Counted from the first letter of the stretch, positions 45,464-54,742 are shown. The stretch: DNA of 64,000 nt from CAVXHQ01 sp963761735 (GCA_963761735.1 CAVXHQ010000006.1:289476-353475); one strand, 5' to 3'. Notes: generated from the letters alone by a model not told the origin. Translations and numbers: made by a program.

Positions 45464-45529
45464 TTCAGGCTCCTCAATATCGGAGAAGCCCCCATCCATC
45501 GCTAGTATCGCGCACAGATCCTAAGAACC

Positions 45530-45551
45530 GATGAACGGCTACCGGTTCATC
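45530..45551 (-). terminator. Hairpin at the end of acs
   Basis: GATGAAC and GTTCATC arms around an 8-base loop that includes the acs stop codon. Seven perfect pairs, no T-run after it on the minus strand. Candidate end of the liv-type/acs transcript. Confidence 0.35.
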
Positions 45552-47482
45552 CGGTTTTCGATCAGGTCGTCCACCACGTCCGGATCGGCCAGCGTCGAGA
45601 TATCGCCAAGGGTCGCATGGTCGTTTTCGGCGATCTTGCGCAGGATCCGGCGCATGATCTTGCCGGACCGGGTTTTTGGCAGGCCCGGCGCCCACTGGAT
45701 CAGGTCCGGTTTTGCAATCGGACCGATTTCGGTGCGGACCCATTTTTCAAGGTCGCGGCGCAGCTCCTCTGTCGGCTCGACGCCGTTCATCAGCGTGACA
45801 TAGGCATAGATGCCCTGACCCTTGACCTTGTGGGGATAGCCCACGACGGCACTTTCCGCGACCGATGCATGGGCGACTAGCGCGCTTTCGACCTCGGCGG
45901 TGCCCATCCGGTGACCCGAAACGTTGATCACGTCGTCCACCCGGCCGGTGATCCAGTAATAGCCGTCCGCGTCCCGGCGACAGCCATCGCCGGTGAAGTA
46001 ATATCCCTTGTAATCCGAGAAGTAGGTCTTCTCGAACCGCTCGTGGTCGCCCCAGACGGTGCGCATCTGGCCGGGCCAGCTGTCGGCGATGCACAGCACG
46101 CCGGACGCCTCGGTCCCGGTGATTTCCGCGCCGGTCGTGGGCTCGAGGATCACGGGCCGGATGCCAAAGAACGGCAGTGTCGCAGAGCCCGGTTTCGTGG
46201 GTATCGCACCGGGCAGGGGGGTCAGCAGGTGGCCACCGGTTTCGGTCTGCCACCAGGTGTCGACGATCGGGCAATTGCCCTTGCCGATGACCTCGTTGTA
46301 CCAGTTCCACGCCTCGGGATTGATCGGCTCGCCCACGGTGCCGAGCAGTTTCAACGACGACAGGTCGTGCTTTTCCACCGGATCGTTGCCATGCGCCATC
46401 AGGGCGCGCAGCGCGGTAGGTGCGGTGTAGAACTGGTTGACGCGGTGCTTGGCGCAGACCTCCCAAAAGCGGCCTGCGTCGGGATAAGTCGGCACGCCTT
46501 CGAACATGACGGTCGTCGCACCATTGGCCAGCGGGCCATAGACGATATAGCTGTGCCCCGTCACCCAGCCGACATCCGCGGTGCACCAGAACACGTCGCC
46601 GTCGTGATAGTCGAAGGTATATTGATGCGTCATCGCGGCATAGACGATGTAGCCGCCCGTGGTGTGCACGACGCCTTTGGGCTGGCCCGTGCTGCCGCTG
46701 GTATACAGGACGAACAGTGGGTCCTCGGCGGCCATTTCCACGGGCGGACAGTCGTTCGACACGCCCTCTTCCATCTCGTGCAGCCAGAAGTCGAGACCGT
46801 CGCGCCAGGCAATCTGCTGGCCGGTGCGCTTGACAACGAGGCATTTCACGTCGGCAAACTCGTCACGCAGCGCCTGATTGACATTGTCCTTCAGGTTCGT
46901 GATCCGGCCACCGCGCGGGGCACCGTCGGAGGTGACGACGACCTTTGCGCCGCAGGCGTTGACACGCGCGCCCAGAGAATCGGGCGAGAACCCCGCAAAG
47001 ACGATGGAATGGATCGCCCCGATCCGTGCGCAGGCCAGCATCGCATAGGCCGCCTGCGGGATCATCGGCATGTAGATAACGACGCGGTCGCCCTTTTCGA
47101 CGCCCATCTCCTTGAGGACATTGGCGAATTTGCAGACATGGGCGTGCAGCTGCTGGTAGGTGATGTGCTGGGCCGCGTCGTCGGGGCTGTCGGGCTCCCA
47201 GATGATCGCGGTCTGCGTGCCACGCTCTTTCAGATGCCGGTCGATGCAGTTGGCGGCGATATTCAGAGTGCCGTCGCTGTACCATTCGATGTTCACCTTG
47301 CCGGGCGCGAAGGACGTGTCCTTGACGCGGGTATAGGGCGTGATCCAGTCGATGCGCCTGCCGTGCTCGCCCCAGAACGCCTCCGGATCGGCGATAGAGG
47401 CGGCGTACATCGTGTCATAGGTGGCGCGGTCGGCGTGGGCGTTGGCGGCCTGCGCGTCGGTGGGCGGATACATCTTGGTCAT
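45539..47482 (-). CDS. acs: Acetyl-CoA synthetase
   Basis: 647 aa AMP-forming ligase converting acetate, ATP and CoA to acetyl-CoA. Motifs: YTSGSTGQPKG (P-loop), WWQTETGGHL, YFTGDGCRRDADGYYWITGRVDDVINVSGHR (A8 region, landmark) and the acetylatable Lys608 in TRSGKIMRR. Length and N-terminus match Acs. It lies 40 bases downstream of the last transporter ATPase on the same strand, so it probably shares the transcript, suggesting that the transporter brings in something that ends as acetate or a short acyl acid. Confidence 0.97.
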   Translation of the reverse strand: MTKMYPPTDAQAANAHADRATYDTMYAASIADPEAFWGEHGRRIDWITPYTRVKDTSFAPGKVNIEWYSDGTLNIAANCIDRHLKERGTQTAIIWEPDSPDDAAQHITYQQLHAHVCKFANVLKEMGVEKGDRVVIYMPMIPQAAYAMLACARIGAIHSIVFAGFSPDSLGARVNACGAKVVVTSDGAPRGGRITNLKDNVNQALRDEFADVKCLVVKRTGQQIAWRDGLDFWLHEMEEGVSNDCPPVEMAAEDPLFVLYTSGSTGQPKGVVHTTGGYIVYAAMTHQYTFDYHDGDVFWCTADVGWVTGHSYIVYGPLANGATTVMFEGVPTYPDAGRFWEVCAKHRVNQFYTAPTALRALMAHGNDPVEKHDLSSLKLLGTVGEPINPEAWNWYNEVIGKGNCPIVDTWWQTETGGHLLTPLPGAIPTKPGSATLPFFGIRPVILEPTTGAEITGTEASGVLCIADSWPGQMRTVWGDHERFEKTYFSDYKGYYFTGDGCRRDADGYYWITGRVDDVINVSGHRMGTAEVESALVAHASVAESAVVGYPHKVKGQGIYAYVTLMNGVEPTEELRRDLEKWVRTEIGPIAKPDLIQWAPGLPKTRSGKIMRRILRKIAENDHATLGDISTLADPDVVDDLIENRMNR

Positions 47483-47522
47483 GGGGGCGGTCCTTCGTGT
47501 CTCGTGTCGCGGCGTCGGCCGG

Positions 47523-48272
47523 TCAGATGGCCAGATATTCCTCCCGGAGCTTGGCGTCGTCCAGCACCTCTTTCGCCGATCCGTCGAACACCACCGATCC
47601 TGTGTCGAGGATCACCGCGCGGTCGGCAAGTTTCAAGGCGGCAACGGCGTTCTGTTCGACGATCACCGTGGTGATGCCCTGATCGCGGATGATGTTCAGG
47701 GTCTTGGCCAGTTCCTGCACGATGACGGGGGCGAGGCCTTCGTAGGGCTCGTCCAGCAACAGCACCTTGATATCTCGGGCCAGTGCCCGGGCGATAGACA
47801 GCATCTGTTGCTCGCCGCCCGACAGCGTTACGCCCTCTTGTTTGCGGCGTTCCTCGAGGCGCGGGAACAGCGTATAGATCCGATCGAGAGACCACCCGAT
47901 GGGCGGCGCGATCTGCGCCAGTTTCAGGTTTTCCTCGACGGTCAGGCCCTGAATGATGCGCCGGTCCTCGGGCACGAGGCCGATGCCCGCGCGCGACGCC
48001 TCGTGCGCCTTCATCTTGTGCAAGGGCTGATGATCGAGCCAGATTTCGCCGGTGGTCAGGGCCGGGCTGTCAAGTCGTGCGATTGCGCGCAGGGTCGATG
48101 TCTTGCCCGCGCCATTTCGGCCCAGAAGCGCGAGGATTTCCCCTTCGTGGATGTCGAACGACACGCCCTGAACGATATAGCTTTCGCCGTAATAGGCCTC
48201 GACGTTCCAGACGCTGAGGAATTTTGGTGCCGTGGCGGCATTGTTGACTTTTTTATCGAAGGGGGCGTTCAT
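47523..48272 (-). CDS. livF: Branched-chain amino acid/amide-type ABC ATPase, LivF type
   Basis: 249 aa. Walker A GRNGAGKTST, Q-loop region VPEDRRIIQGLTVEENL, signature LSGGEQQMLSIA and Walker B LLLDEPYEGLAPVI are LivF/UrtE-like. Partner of the LivG-type ATPase upstream. The symbol denotes the subunit type; the real substrate is unknown and need not be a branched-chain amino acid. A double-palindrome element lies in the gap between its start and the LivG stop. Confidence 0.92.
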   Translation of the reverse strand: MNAPFDKKVNNAATAPKFLSVWNVEAYYGESYIVQGVSFDIHEGEILALLGRNGAGKTSTLRAIARLDSPALTTGEIWLDHQPLHKMKAHEASRAGIGLVPEDRRIIQGLTVEENLKLAQIAPPIGWSLDRIYTLFPRLEERRKQEGVTLSGGEQQMLSIARALARDIKVLLLDEPYEGLAPVIVQELAKTLNIIRDQGITTVIVEQNAVAALKLADRAVILDTGSVVFDGSAKEVLDDAKLREEYLAI

Positions 48273-48295
48273 TTCGGATCCTCGGTTCGGGAAAC

Positions 48296-48339
48296 GAATT
48301 CTTTCAAAGAATTCGACGTCGAAATTTTTGAAAAATTTC
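48296..48339. repeat. Double-palindrome element, copy 1 (LivG-LivF gap)
   Basis: Three abutting palindromes: gaattctttcaaagaattc (48296-48314), gacgtc (48315-48320) and gaaatttttgaaaaatttc (48321-48339). AT-rich in a GC-rich operon. A second copy lies at 51414-51457 with compensating changes. As RNA each long palindrome could form a stem. It resembles REP-type intergenic repeats. Confidence 0.85.
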
Positions 48340-48344
48340 GTTTG

Positions 48345-49103
48345 TCAGACCTGCGCCTCGCCCAGATAGGCTTCGCGGACTTTGGGGTGGCCCTTGATCT
48401 TGTCGGGCGTGTCCTCGACCAGCGGCGTGCCCTGCGCCAGCACCGTTATCCGCTCGGCGAGGGAAAACACCACATGCATGTCGTGCTCGATGATGCACAT
48501 CGTGATCTTGCGCTTGGTCTTGATTTCCTTGAGCAACTCGATGGTGTTGTTGGTGTCGGCGCGCGCCATGCCCGCCGTCGGCTCGTCCAGCAGCAACAGG
48601 CGCGGGTTCTGTACCAGACACATTGCCATTTCAAGACGCCGCTTGTCGCCGCGCGACAGGCTCCCGGAATGGGCATCGCGTTTCTCGAGCATTTTCACGT
48701 CTTCGAGCATCGCCTCGGCCTCTTCGCGGATCTTAACCTCGGCCCCGACGCTTTCGATGCCATGCATCCGGAAGGCGCCATCGCGGCGCGCGAAACAGGG
48801 GATCATCACGTTTTCAAGGACCGTGAGGTCGCCGAATATCTCTGGCGTCTGAAAGACCCGGGAAATGCCCATCTGGTTGATCTGATAGGGTTGCCGTCCC
48901 AGCACCGATTGCCCGTCGAACAGGACAGAGCCCGAGTCCGGGATTAGCTTGCCCACCAGCACGTTCAGCAGCGTCGATTTGCCGGCACCGTTCGGGCCGA
49001 TGATCGCGTGTACGGTGTCTTCATGCACGCTCAGGTTCACGTTACCCAGCGCCTGAAGGCCGCCGAACCTCTTGTTCACGCCCTTTACTTCGAGAATGGC
49101 CAT
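48345..49103 (-). CDS. livG: Branched-chain amino acid/amide-type ABC ATPase, LivG type
   Basis: 252 aa. It has the LivG layout: FGGLQALGNVNLSV, Walker A GPNGAGKST, GISRVFQTPEIFGDLTVLENVM, the signature LSRGDKRRLEMA (Arg-Gly in place of Gly-Gly) and Walker B LLLDEPTAGMARADTN. The C-terminal end (GHPKVREAYLGEA) is the typical LivG/UrtD tail. It works with the LivF-type ATPase on the two permeases. The SRGD signature occurs in UrtD-like and amide-type relatives. Confidence 0.92.
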   Translation of the reverse strand: MAILEVKGVNKRFGGLQALGNVNLSVHEDTVHAIIGPNGAGKSTLLNVLVGKLIPDSGSVLFDGQSVLGRQPYQINQMGISRVFQTPEIFGDLTVLENVMIPCFARRDGAFRMHGIESVGAEVKIREEAEAMLEDVKMLEKRDAHSGSLSRGDKRRLEMAMCLVQNPRLLLLDEPTAGMARADTNNTIELLKEIKTKRKITMCIIEHDMHVVFSLAERITVLAQGTPLVEDTPDKIKGHPKVREAYLGEAQV

Positions 49104-49112
49104 GATGTTTTC

Positions 49113-50303
49113 CTATTCAGCGGGCGTGGTTTTGGCGGAGGCGGGCGGCGTTGGCTTGCGGCGGCGGAACAGCCGCCCGATCCGCTGACCGCCCTCGACC
49201 AGACCACCGGGCAGGAAAATGACCACCGCCATGAACAGCAGACCCAGCGTCAGGTGCCAGCCCGACCCGACGAAAGGGTACAGGACCGACACGATGAAAT
49301 CCTCGAGGCCATCTGGCAGGGCGGCGAACCACGAATGCAGGATATCGCCGTTGATCTTGGAGATGATGTTTTCCAGGTATTTGATGATACCCGCGCCAAG
49401 AACCGGCCCGATCAGCGTGCCGACGCCGCCCAGGATCGACATCACCACGATCTCGCCGCTCGCGGTCCAGAACATCCGTTCGGCGCCCGTCAGCGGGTCC
49501 ATCGCGGCAAGGAGTCCACCGGCGAGGCCCGCATACATGCCGGAGATCACGAAAGCGGCAAGCATATAGGGACGGGTCGACACGCCGGTATAGTTCAGCC
49601 GCTGCTGGTTCGATTTGACCGCCCGCAGCATCAGGCCCATGGGCGAGCGGAAGATGCGGATCGACAGATAGAACGCGGCGATCAGGAACACGGCGCACAG
49701 GTAGTAGCCGTTCTGGAACACGAATTCGTATCTGCCGACCGACCATGTCGCGCTGTCGTTCATCACCCAGCCGAACAAATGCGGCGTCGTCGGCGCATCG
49801 ACGCCCTGTAGATATTGCGGATCGCTGGTGTAAACCTGCAGACCGGTTTCACCGTTGGTGAGCGGCGTCAGGACCGAATAGGCCAGCGCGTAGGACATCT
49901 GCGCGAAGGCAAGTGTCAGGATCGAAAAATAGATCCCGGAGCGGCGCAGCGAAATGTACCCGATGACGATCGAGAAAAGCCCGGCCACGATAACGGACAG
50001 GATGATCGCCGGGACAATGTTGTAGCTCAGCAGTTTGAACATCCACACGGCGGCATAGGACCCGACGCCCAGAAACGCCGCATGTCCGAACGAAAGATAT
50101 CCCGTCAATCCGAACAGGATGTTAAATCCGATGGCGAGGATGCCGTAGATCGCGAACCGCTGCATCAGCGCGGGATAGCCCGCGTTGAAGCTGTCGCCCA
50201 TCGCGCTGCCTTCGGGGAAGGGGTTCAGCAGAAAGGGTGCGGCGAGCGCCATTGCGCAGACGATGACGAACAAGGTGAAATCGCGTCGGTTGAGGCCCAG
50301 CAT
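49113..50303 (-). CDS. livM: Branched-chain amino acid/amide-type ABC permease, LivM type
   Basis: 396 aa, eight to ten TM segments. Family motifs: GFNILFGLTGYLSFGHAAFLGVGSYAA, IGYISLRRSGIYFSILTLAFAQM, and SGEIVVMSILGGVGTLIGPVLGA, the EAA-like coupling region. A periplasmic insert (about 130-180: NGETGLQVYTSDPQYLQGVDAPTTP) is longer than in LivM. The C-terminal tail is basic then acidic. It lies 9 bases upstream of the LivG gene and follows the LivH-type gene by 4 bases. Confidence 0.92.
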   Translation of the reverse strand: MLGLNRRDFTLFVIVCAMALAAPFLLNPFPEGSAMGDSFNAGYPALMQRFAIYGILAIGFNILFGLTGYLSFGHAAFLGVGSYAAVWMFKLLSYNIVPAIILSVIVAGLFSIVIGYISLRRSGIYFSILTLAFAQMSYALAYSVLTPLTNGETGLQVYTSDPQYLQGVDAPTTPHLFGWVMNDSATWSVGRYEFVFQNGYYLCAVFLIAAFYLSIRIFRSPMGLMLRAVKSNQQRLNYTGVSTRPYMLAAFVISGMYAGLAGGLLAAMDPLTGAERMFWTASGEIVVMSILGGVGTLIGPVLGAGIIKYLENIISKINGDILHSWFAALPDGLEDFIVSVLYPFVGSGWHLTLGLLFMAVVIFLPGGLVEGGQRIGRLFRRRKPTPPASAKTTPAE

Positions 50304-50307
50304 CGGA

Positions 50308-51339
50308 TTATTCCTCCATCACGCCACGGCGGCCCATAAGGCCCCGCGGCCTTGTAAGCAGAATGACGATTGCAACCACGTAGATGATGATCTGGTCGAT
50401 GCCCGGCAAGATCGCCTTGACCTCGTTCATCGAGGCGAAACTCTGCAGGATGCCCAGCAGGAACCCTGCGAGTACCGCTCCGGGAAGCGAGCCCATACCG
50501 CCGACGACGACGACCACGAAGCTCAGCACCAGAAAATCCATGCCGATATTGTAGTGCGGCGCCAGCAGCGGCGCGTACATCACACCCGCGACGCCAGCGA
50601 CGGCGGCGGCAAGGCCGAACATGAAAGTAAAGCGCTTGTCGATGTCGATGCCCAGCAGGCCCACCGTCTCGCGGTCGGCCATGCCGGCACGCACCACCAT
50701 GCCGAAGGTGGTGAATTGCAGGAAGGCAAAGACACCCGCAATGATGACGGCGGAGAAGATGAAATAGGTCAGCCGCCAGGCGGGATACAACACGCGCCCC
50801 GGCTCCATCCCGATGGCGGCACCGAAATCGATGGAATTGGCGAAAGCCTGCGGAAACGGTGTCTGGATCGGGTTGGCGCCGTAAACCGCCTTCACGATCT
50901 CGCCCAGCACGATGGCCAGGCCGAAGGTCACGAGGATCTGGTCAGCGTGGGGGCGTTTGTAGAAATGCTTGATCAGGCCGCGTTCCATGATGAACCCGAA
51001 CAGGATCATCAGTGGAATGGCGAGGAGGATGGCGATCGGCACGGACCAGTCCTGCATCCATAATCCGACATCGTCGCCGAACCAGGCCTGCACATAGGGC
51101 GTCTGCACTTTCGCCGGATTGCCGAGGAAATCGAGGCGATCGGGGTCGACGGTCTCGAAGCTGAGCGACAGGAGCCGCGAGGTCGTCACAGCGATGAACG
51201 CACCGATCATGAACAGCGCACCGTGGGCAAAATTCACCACACCCAGCGTGCCGAAAATGAGAGTGAGTCCCAGCGCGATCAGCGCATAGGCCGAGCCCTT
51301 GTCGAGACCGTTCAGAATCTGAAGCAGAATGGCGTCCAT
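50308..51339 (-). CDS. livH: Branched-chain amino acid/amide-type ABC permease, LivH type
   Basis: 343 aa. Canonical LivH: ILNGLDKGSAYALIALGLTLIFGTLGVVNFAHGALFMIGAF at the start, QILVTFGLAIVLGEIVK, and VVVVVGGMGSLPGAVLAGFLLGI as the coupling region. About 60 residues between TM2 and TM3 (DPDRLDFLGNPAKVQTPYVQAW) are extra to E. coli LivH, matching the insert in the LivM partner. The ATG at 51339 (MDAILLQIL) is the natural start; a longer frame runs into the structured gap upstream. Confidence 0.92.
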   Translation of the reverse strand: MDAILLQILNGLDKGSAYALIALGLTLIFGTLGVVNFAHGALFMIGAFIAVTTSRLLSLSFETVDPDRLDFLGNPAKVQTPYVQAWFGDDVGLWMQDWSVPIAILLAIPLMILFGFIMERGLIKHFYKRPHADQILVTFGLAIVLGEIVKAVYGANPIQTPFPQAFANSIDFGAAIGMEPGRVLYPAWRLTYFIFSAVIIAGVFAFLQFTTFGMVVRAGMADRETVGLLGIDIDKRFTFMFGLAAAVAGVAGVMYAPLLAPHYNIGMDFLVLSFVVVVVGGMGSLPGAVLAGFLLGILQSFASMNEVKAILPGIDQIIIYVVAIVILLTRPRGLMGRRGVMEE

Positions 51340-51372
51340 GGCGATGGCCCCGTCATGAGATGTCGGAAATGT

Positions 51373-51400
51373 GCCCCGCCCCGGAAAAAGGGGGCGGGGC
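51373..51400 (-). terminator. Strong GC hairpin between binding-protein gene and LivH-type gene
   Basis: Perfect 10-base arms GCCCCGCCCC and GGGGCGGGGC around an 8-base A-rich loop, in the 141-base gap after the binding-protein stop. No T-run follows on the minus strand. It probably stabilises the binding-protein mRNA or attenuates read-through, giving more binding protein than permease. Confidence 0.6.
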
Positions 51401-51413
51401 AGCAACCAGGCCC

Positions 51414-51457
51414 GAATTCTTTCAAAGAATTCGACGTCGGAATTTTTGAAAAATTCC
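51414..51457. repeat. Double-palindrome element, copy 2 (binding protein-LivH gap)
   Basis: Same structure as copy 1: gaattctttcaaagaattc, gacgtc, then ggaatttttgaaaaattcc. The only differences from copy 1 are a paired change (a to g on one arm, t to c on the other) that keeps the second palindrome perfect. It lies just upstream of the GC hairpin in transcription order. Confidence 0.85.
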
Positions 51458-51480
51458 GTGCCCGGCCGATAGGGCGCCGA

Positions 51481-52854
51481 TCAGGCGCCGGGGTTGCACT
51501 CCCCCAGATCGCCACCGGCGAACATCGGGTGATCTTCGGGGTACTCGACCTGTGCACGCGGTGTCTGCTCGACGATCTCGAGAGTGTCGTAGCCGGTCAT
51601 CGCGGCATTGCCGGATGGCGACGCGACGCCCTTCATGACGAGAACGTCCTTGAAGCACTGATGATCGGATCCGCGATAGGTCGTCGGTCCGTTGCCCATG
51701 CCGTCGAAGTCGAAATCCTCGAGGGCCTCGACCACGGCGCAGGGGTTGAACGACCCGGCCCGCGTGACGGCATCCGCGTAGAGCAGCGTCTGCACGTAGC
51801 AGGTATGCGCGGCACCCGACGGCGGCCGCCCGTACTTTTCGCCGAACGAGCGGGTGAACGCCTGCGTGCCCGCATCTGGCAGCTGCCAGTTCCAGTTCAT
51901 CGACCCGTAGACATCCTCGATGTTGGAGCCTGCACCGGCGGCCATCAGCTCGGAATAGAGCGGCACGATGATCTCGAAGTTGACGCCGTCGACCTGACGG
52001 TCCTTGAGACCAAACTGAACCGCCTGAGTAAGCGAGTTCACCATATCCCCACCGTAGTGGTTCAGGATGAGGACATTGGCGCCAGAGTTCAGCACCGGCG
52101 TGATATAGGACGAGAAATCGCCCGCGCCGACCGGCGTCAGCACGTTCTCGACTGTTTCCCAGCCGAGCGCCTCGGTCGTGGCGGCGACGGATTCCTGCGT
52201 CGTATAGCCCCAGGTGTAGTCGGCCGTCAGGTGATAGGCGCGCCGGTCGTTGCCATAGGCATTCGACAGCACGGGTCCGAGCGCGGCACCGGACATATAC
52301 GCGTTGAAGAAGTGGCGGAAACCGTTGCGCTTGCGGTCCTTGCCGGTCGTGTCGTTGGAGTGGGTCAGACCGGCCATGAAGATGATCCCGGCCTCCTGGC
52401 ACAGGCCCTGCACGGCAATGGCGACGCCCGAGGACGAGCCGCCGTTGATCATGATGCAGCCGTCTTTCTGGATCATCGACTGGGCGGATGCCCGGGCCAC
52501 GTCAGATTTGGTCTGCGTATCGCCGGTGATGAATTCAACCCGCTTGCCCAGAATGCCTGTGCCGTCGAGGTTCTGCTCGGAGAACGTCGACAGCATGCCG
52601 CCGTCGCCGATCCCGTTCAGGTGCTCCACGGCAAGTTCCTGCGCGCGCAGCTCGTCGAGGCCCTCTTCGGCGTAGGGGCCGGTCTGCGGCACGTTGAAGC
52701 CGATGGTGACGGTGTCGCCGGTCGGTGCATTGGTAAATCCGGTGTGCGCCTCGGCGCGCAGATATGTCGGCATTGCAAGGCCCGCGGTCGCGCCGGCGCC
52801 GGCATACATGCCGGTCTTCAGGACGCCGCGCCGGGTAAAGCGTGATCTGGTCAT
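51481..52854 (-). CDS. Amide/urea/branched-chain-type ABC binding protein with Tat-like signal
   Basis: 457 aa, periplasmic-binding fold type I. The signal region has a twin-arginine motif (FTRRGVLKTG) and a weakly hydrophobic core ending AEA, suggesting Tat export, as for several amide-binding homologues. The mature part: VTIGFNVPQTGPYAEEGLDEL, GDTQTKSDVARASAQSMI, TADYTWGY, LNHYGGDMVNSLTQAVQFGL, and a Cys-containing C-terminus (HTCYVQ, DHQCFKDV, GECNPGA). A GGGAGG ribosome site precedes the ATG at 52854. First gene of the transporter-acs operon, divergent from the ScfR-like regulator. Confidence 0.9.
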   Translation of the reverse strand: MTRSRFTRRGVLKTGMYAGAGATAGLAMPTYLRAEAHTGFTNAPTGDTVTIGFNVPQTGPYAEEGLDELRAQELAVEHLNGIGDGGMLSTFSEQNLDGTGILGKRVEFITGDTQTKSDVARASAQSMIQKDGCIMINGGSSSGVAIAVQGLCQEAGIIFMAGLTHSNDTTGKDRKRNGFRHFFNAYMSGAALGPVLSNAYGNDRRAYHLTADYTWGYTTQESVAATTEALGWETVENVLTPVGAGDFSSYITPVLNSGANVLILNHYGGDMVNSLTQAVQFGLKDRQVDGVNFEIIVPLYSELMAAGAGSNIEDVYGSMNWNWQLPDAGTQAFTRSFGEKYGRPPSGAAHTCYVQTLLYADAVTRAGSFNPCAVVEALEDFDFDGMGNGPTTYRGSDHQCFKDVLVMKGVASPSGNAAMTGYDTLEIVEQTPRAQVEYPEDHPMFAGGDLGECNPGA

Positions 52855-52967
52855 GGTTATCCTCCCATTCGGAATGCGCCCTGCCTGCCTCCTCGCGGGC
52901 GGGGTCTGCAACGGTACGTCTTTTTCCATTGCTGCGCATACTGTGGGCCGGGACAGAATATGTCGCA

Positions 52968-52980
52968 ATGAACAGTTCAT
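52968..52980. promoter_or_regulatory. Perfect 13-bp palindrome in the regulator-transporter divergent region
   Basis: atgaacagttcat is symmetric around its central base and lies between the divergent starts at 52854 and 53072. GCAAA (52986-52990) and TTTGC (about 53013), half-sites of the kind reported for RamB/ScfR-like regulators, lie nearby. Candidate operators; which one the regulator uses is unknown. Confidence 0.4.
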
Positions 52981-53071
52981 CCTTTCGCAAAGTGTTGTAA
53001 GGATTCGTGACATTTGCTTTAGAAAGCTGTAAATTTCTTATCAATGGCGTGCAGAAACAAGGGACCGCATC

Positions 53072-54517
53072 GTGCCTGACAAAGGATCCGGCGACATGCC
53101 GCAGCGCAGCGACACGGGCGCACGCATCCGGGCGCGGCGTCTCGGGCTGGGCCTTTCCCAGGCCGACCTTGCCTCGCGCGCCGGGATCTCGTCCTCTTAC
53201 CTCAACCTGATCGAGCACGACCGGCGCAGAATCGCGGGACGCCGTCTGGCCGACCTTGCGCGCCAACTGGGGTGCGATCCCGCCGGTCTGACGCGCCCCC
53301 CCGACAGGGAACTGGCGGGGGTACTGGACGCTCAGGGCATCGACGAGGACACAGATGCGCTGGCCCTGCGGTTTCCCGGCTGGGCCGCTCATGTGGCCGC
53401 GCAGGCACATGATATCGCGGCGTTGCAGGCCCGGCTCGCCACGCAGGGAACGTGGCTTGCGCAGGATCCGGCACTGGCGGCGGCGCTGCACCAGATCGTC
53501 ACGACAGCCGCGTCGATCCAGTCGACGGCGGGCATCCTCGTGGACGGCGATCTGGATGCCGACTGGCAGTCGCGGTTTCACGGCAATATCCATGACGACA
53601 GCCAGCGTCTGGCGCAGGCCAGCGAAGCGTTGATGCGATATGTCGAACGGCTGAGCGACGGGCCGCGCGTCGATCCGGAGGCCGAACTGGCCGGATGGCT
53701 GGTCGGTACAGGGCACCATGTGGCTGCTCTTGAGGACGGCACGCAGGCGCAGGCGGCATCCGCGAATGGCACGACGGCAAATCAGGTGCTGGGCCAATCG
53801 ACGACGGATGAGACCCGCGCTGGCGCACCGGCGGCATATGACACGAGAGCCGGAATGGCGACGCAAACGGCGACGGAGGCCGTCATTGCCCGCTGCGTGA
53901 CCGATGCGGGTCTGCGGCACCCGGCGTCGCAGGCCCTTGCACATTGGCTTCGTGGGTATGCCGGTGATGCGCAGGCTCTGCCGATGCCTGTCCTGCGCGA
54001 TGTCTTGCGCACGGAAGGCACGGACCCGGTTTTCGATCCCGTCGGGATTGCCGCCCGGCTCGGGGTCGATCCGGCGCTGGTCTTGCGGCGGTTGGCACGA
54101 CTGCCGTCCGCAGCGGGCCTGCCCGCAACCGGCCTCGCGGTCTGCGACGCGGCGGGCTGCGTGATCGATTTCAAGGGCGCGCCCGGGTTCGATATGCCCA
54201 CGTCCGGGGCCTGCCCGCTCTGGCCGCTGTTCGAGGCGCTGTCGTCCCCCGGCAGGCCTGTCCGGGCCGTGATGCAGATGCCCGGCGCGGCGCCTGTGAC
54301 GTGTTTTGCCATCGCCATGCCGGTCATCGCGGCCTTGGGTGCGGCACCGCAGATGCGCGCCACGATGCTGGTCGTGGCCGATGCGCCGCAGGGTCCGGCG
54401 CGCGCGGCGGGGGCCACCTGCCGCCGGTGCGGTGTTGCCGGTTGCGCCGCGCGCCGCGTGCCGCAGGATACCGATGTTCCGGGTGTCGCGGATCCGTCGC
54501 CGCGCAGTGCGGTGTAA
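53072..54517 (+). CDS. ScfR/RamB-like short-chain acyl metabolism regulator
   Basis: 481 aa. An XRE domain (IRARRLGLGLSQADLASRAGISSSYLNLIEHDRRRIAG across residues 18-55) is followed by the large ligand domain of the DUF2083 group, ending in the Cys cluster CRRCGVAGCAARR typical of these regulators. Relatives control glyoxylate/acetate and propionyl-CoA genes. A low-complexity Ala/Thr stretch (about 230-270) interrupts the middle and is not normal for the family. The GTG at 53072 has AAGGGA at 53059-53064. Divergent from the transporter-acs operon, its probable target. Confidence 0.85.
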   Translation: MPDKGSGDMPQRSDTGARIRARRLGLGLSQADLASRAGISSSYLNLIEHDRRRIAGRRLADLARQLGCDPAGLTRPPDRELAGVLDAQGIDEDTDALALRFPGWAAHVAAQAHDIAALQARLATQGTWLAQDPALAAALHQIVTTAASIQSTAGILVDGDLDADWQSRFHGNIHDDSQRLAQASEALMRYVERLSDGPRVDPEAELAGWLVGTGHHVAALEDGTQAQAASANGTTANQVLGQSTTDETRAGAPAAYDTRAGMATQTATEAVIARCVTDAGLRHPASQALAHWLRGYAGDAQALPMPVLRDVLRTEGTDPVFDPVGIAARLGVDPALVLRRLARLPSAAGLPATGLAVCDAAGCVIDFKGAPGFDMPTSGACPLWPLFEALSSPGRPVRAVMQMPGAAPVTCFAIAMPVIAALGAAPQMRATMLVVADAPQGPARAAGATCRRCGVAGCAARRVPQDTDVPGVADPSPRSAV

Positions 54518-54742
54518 AGCCGGATGCCTGCGGACGTTGCGATTGCCCGCCTGCGGCACCGGCACCGGCAACGACGCGACAGGCTCTGCGGTCTGCGTCC
54601 CCGGCTGCTGTGACAGGACCAGCCTTCGCCACGTCCGGGCTTTGACAGGACACCGAGGCGCGCGGTACACACGGCAGGTATGATCGGATCGCCGCCGGGG
54701 AGGGCGGGTGTCCGGTTCGGTCCGTCGCGCCGGGGGGATGCT

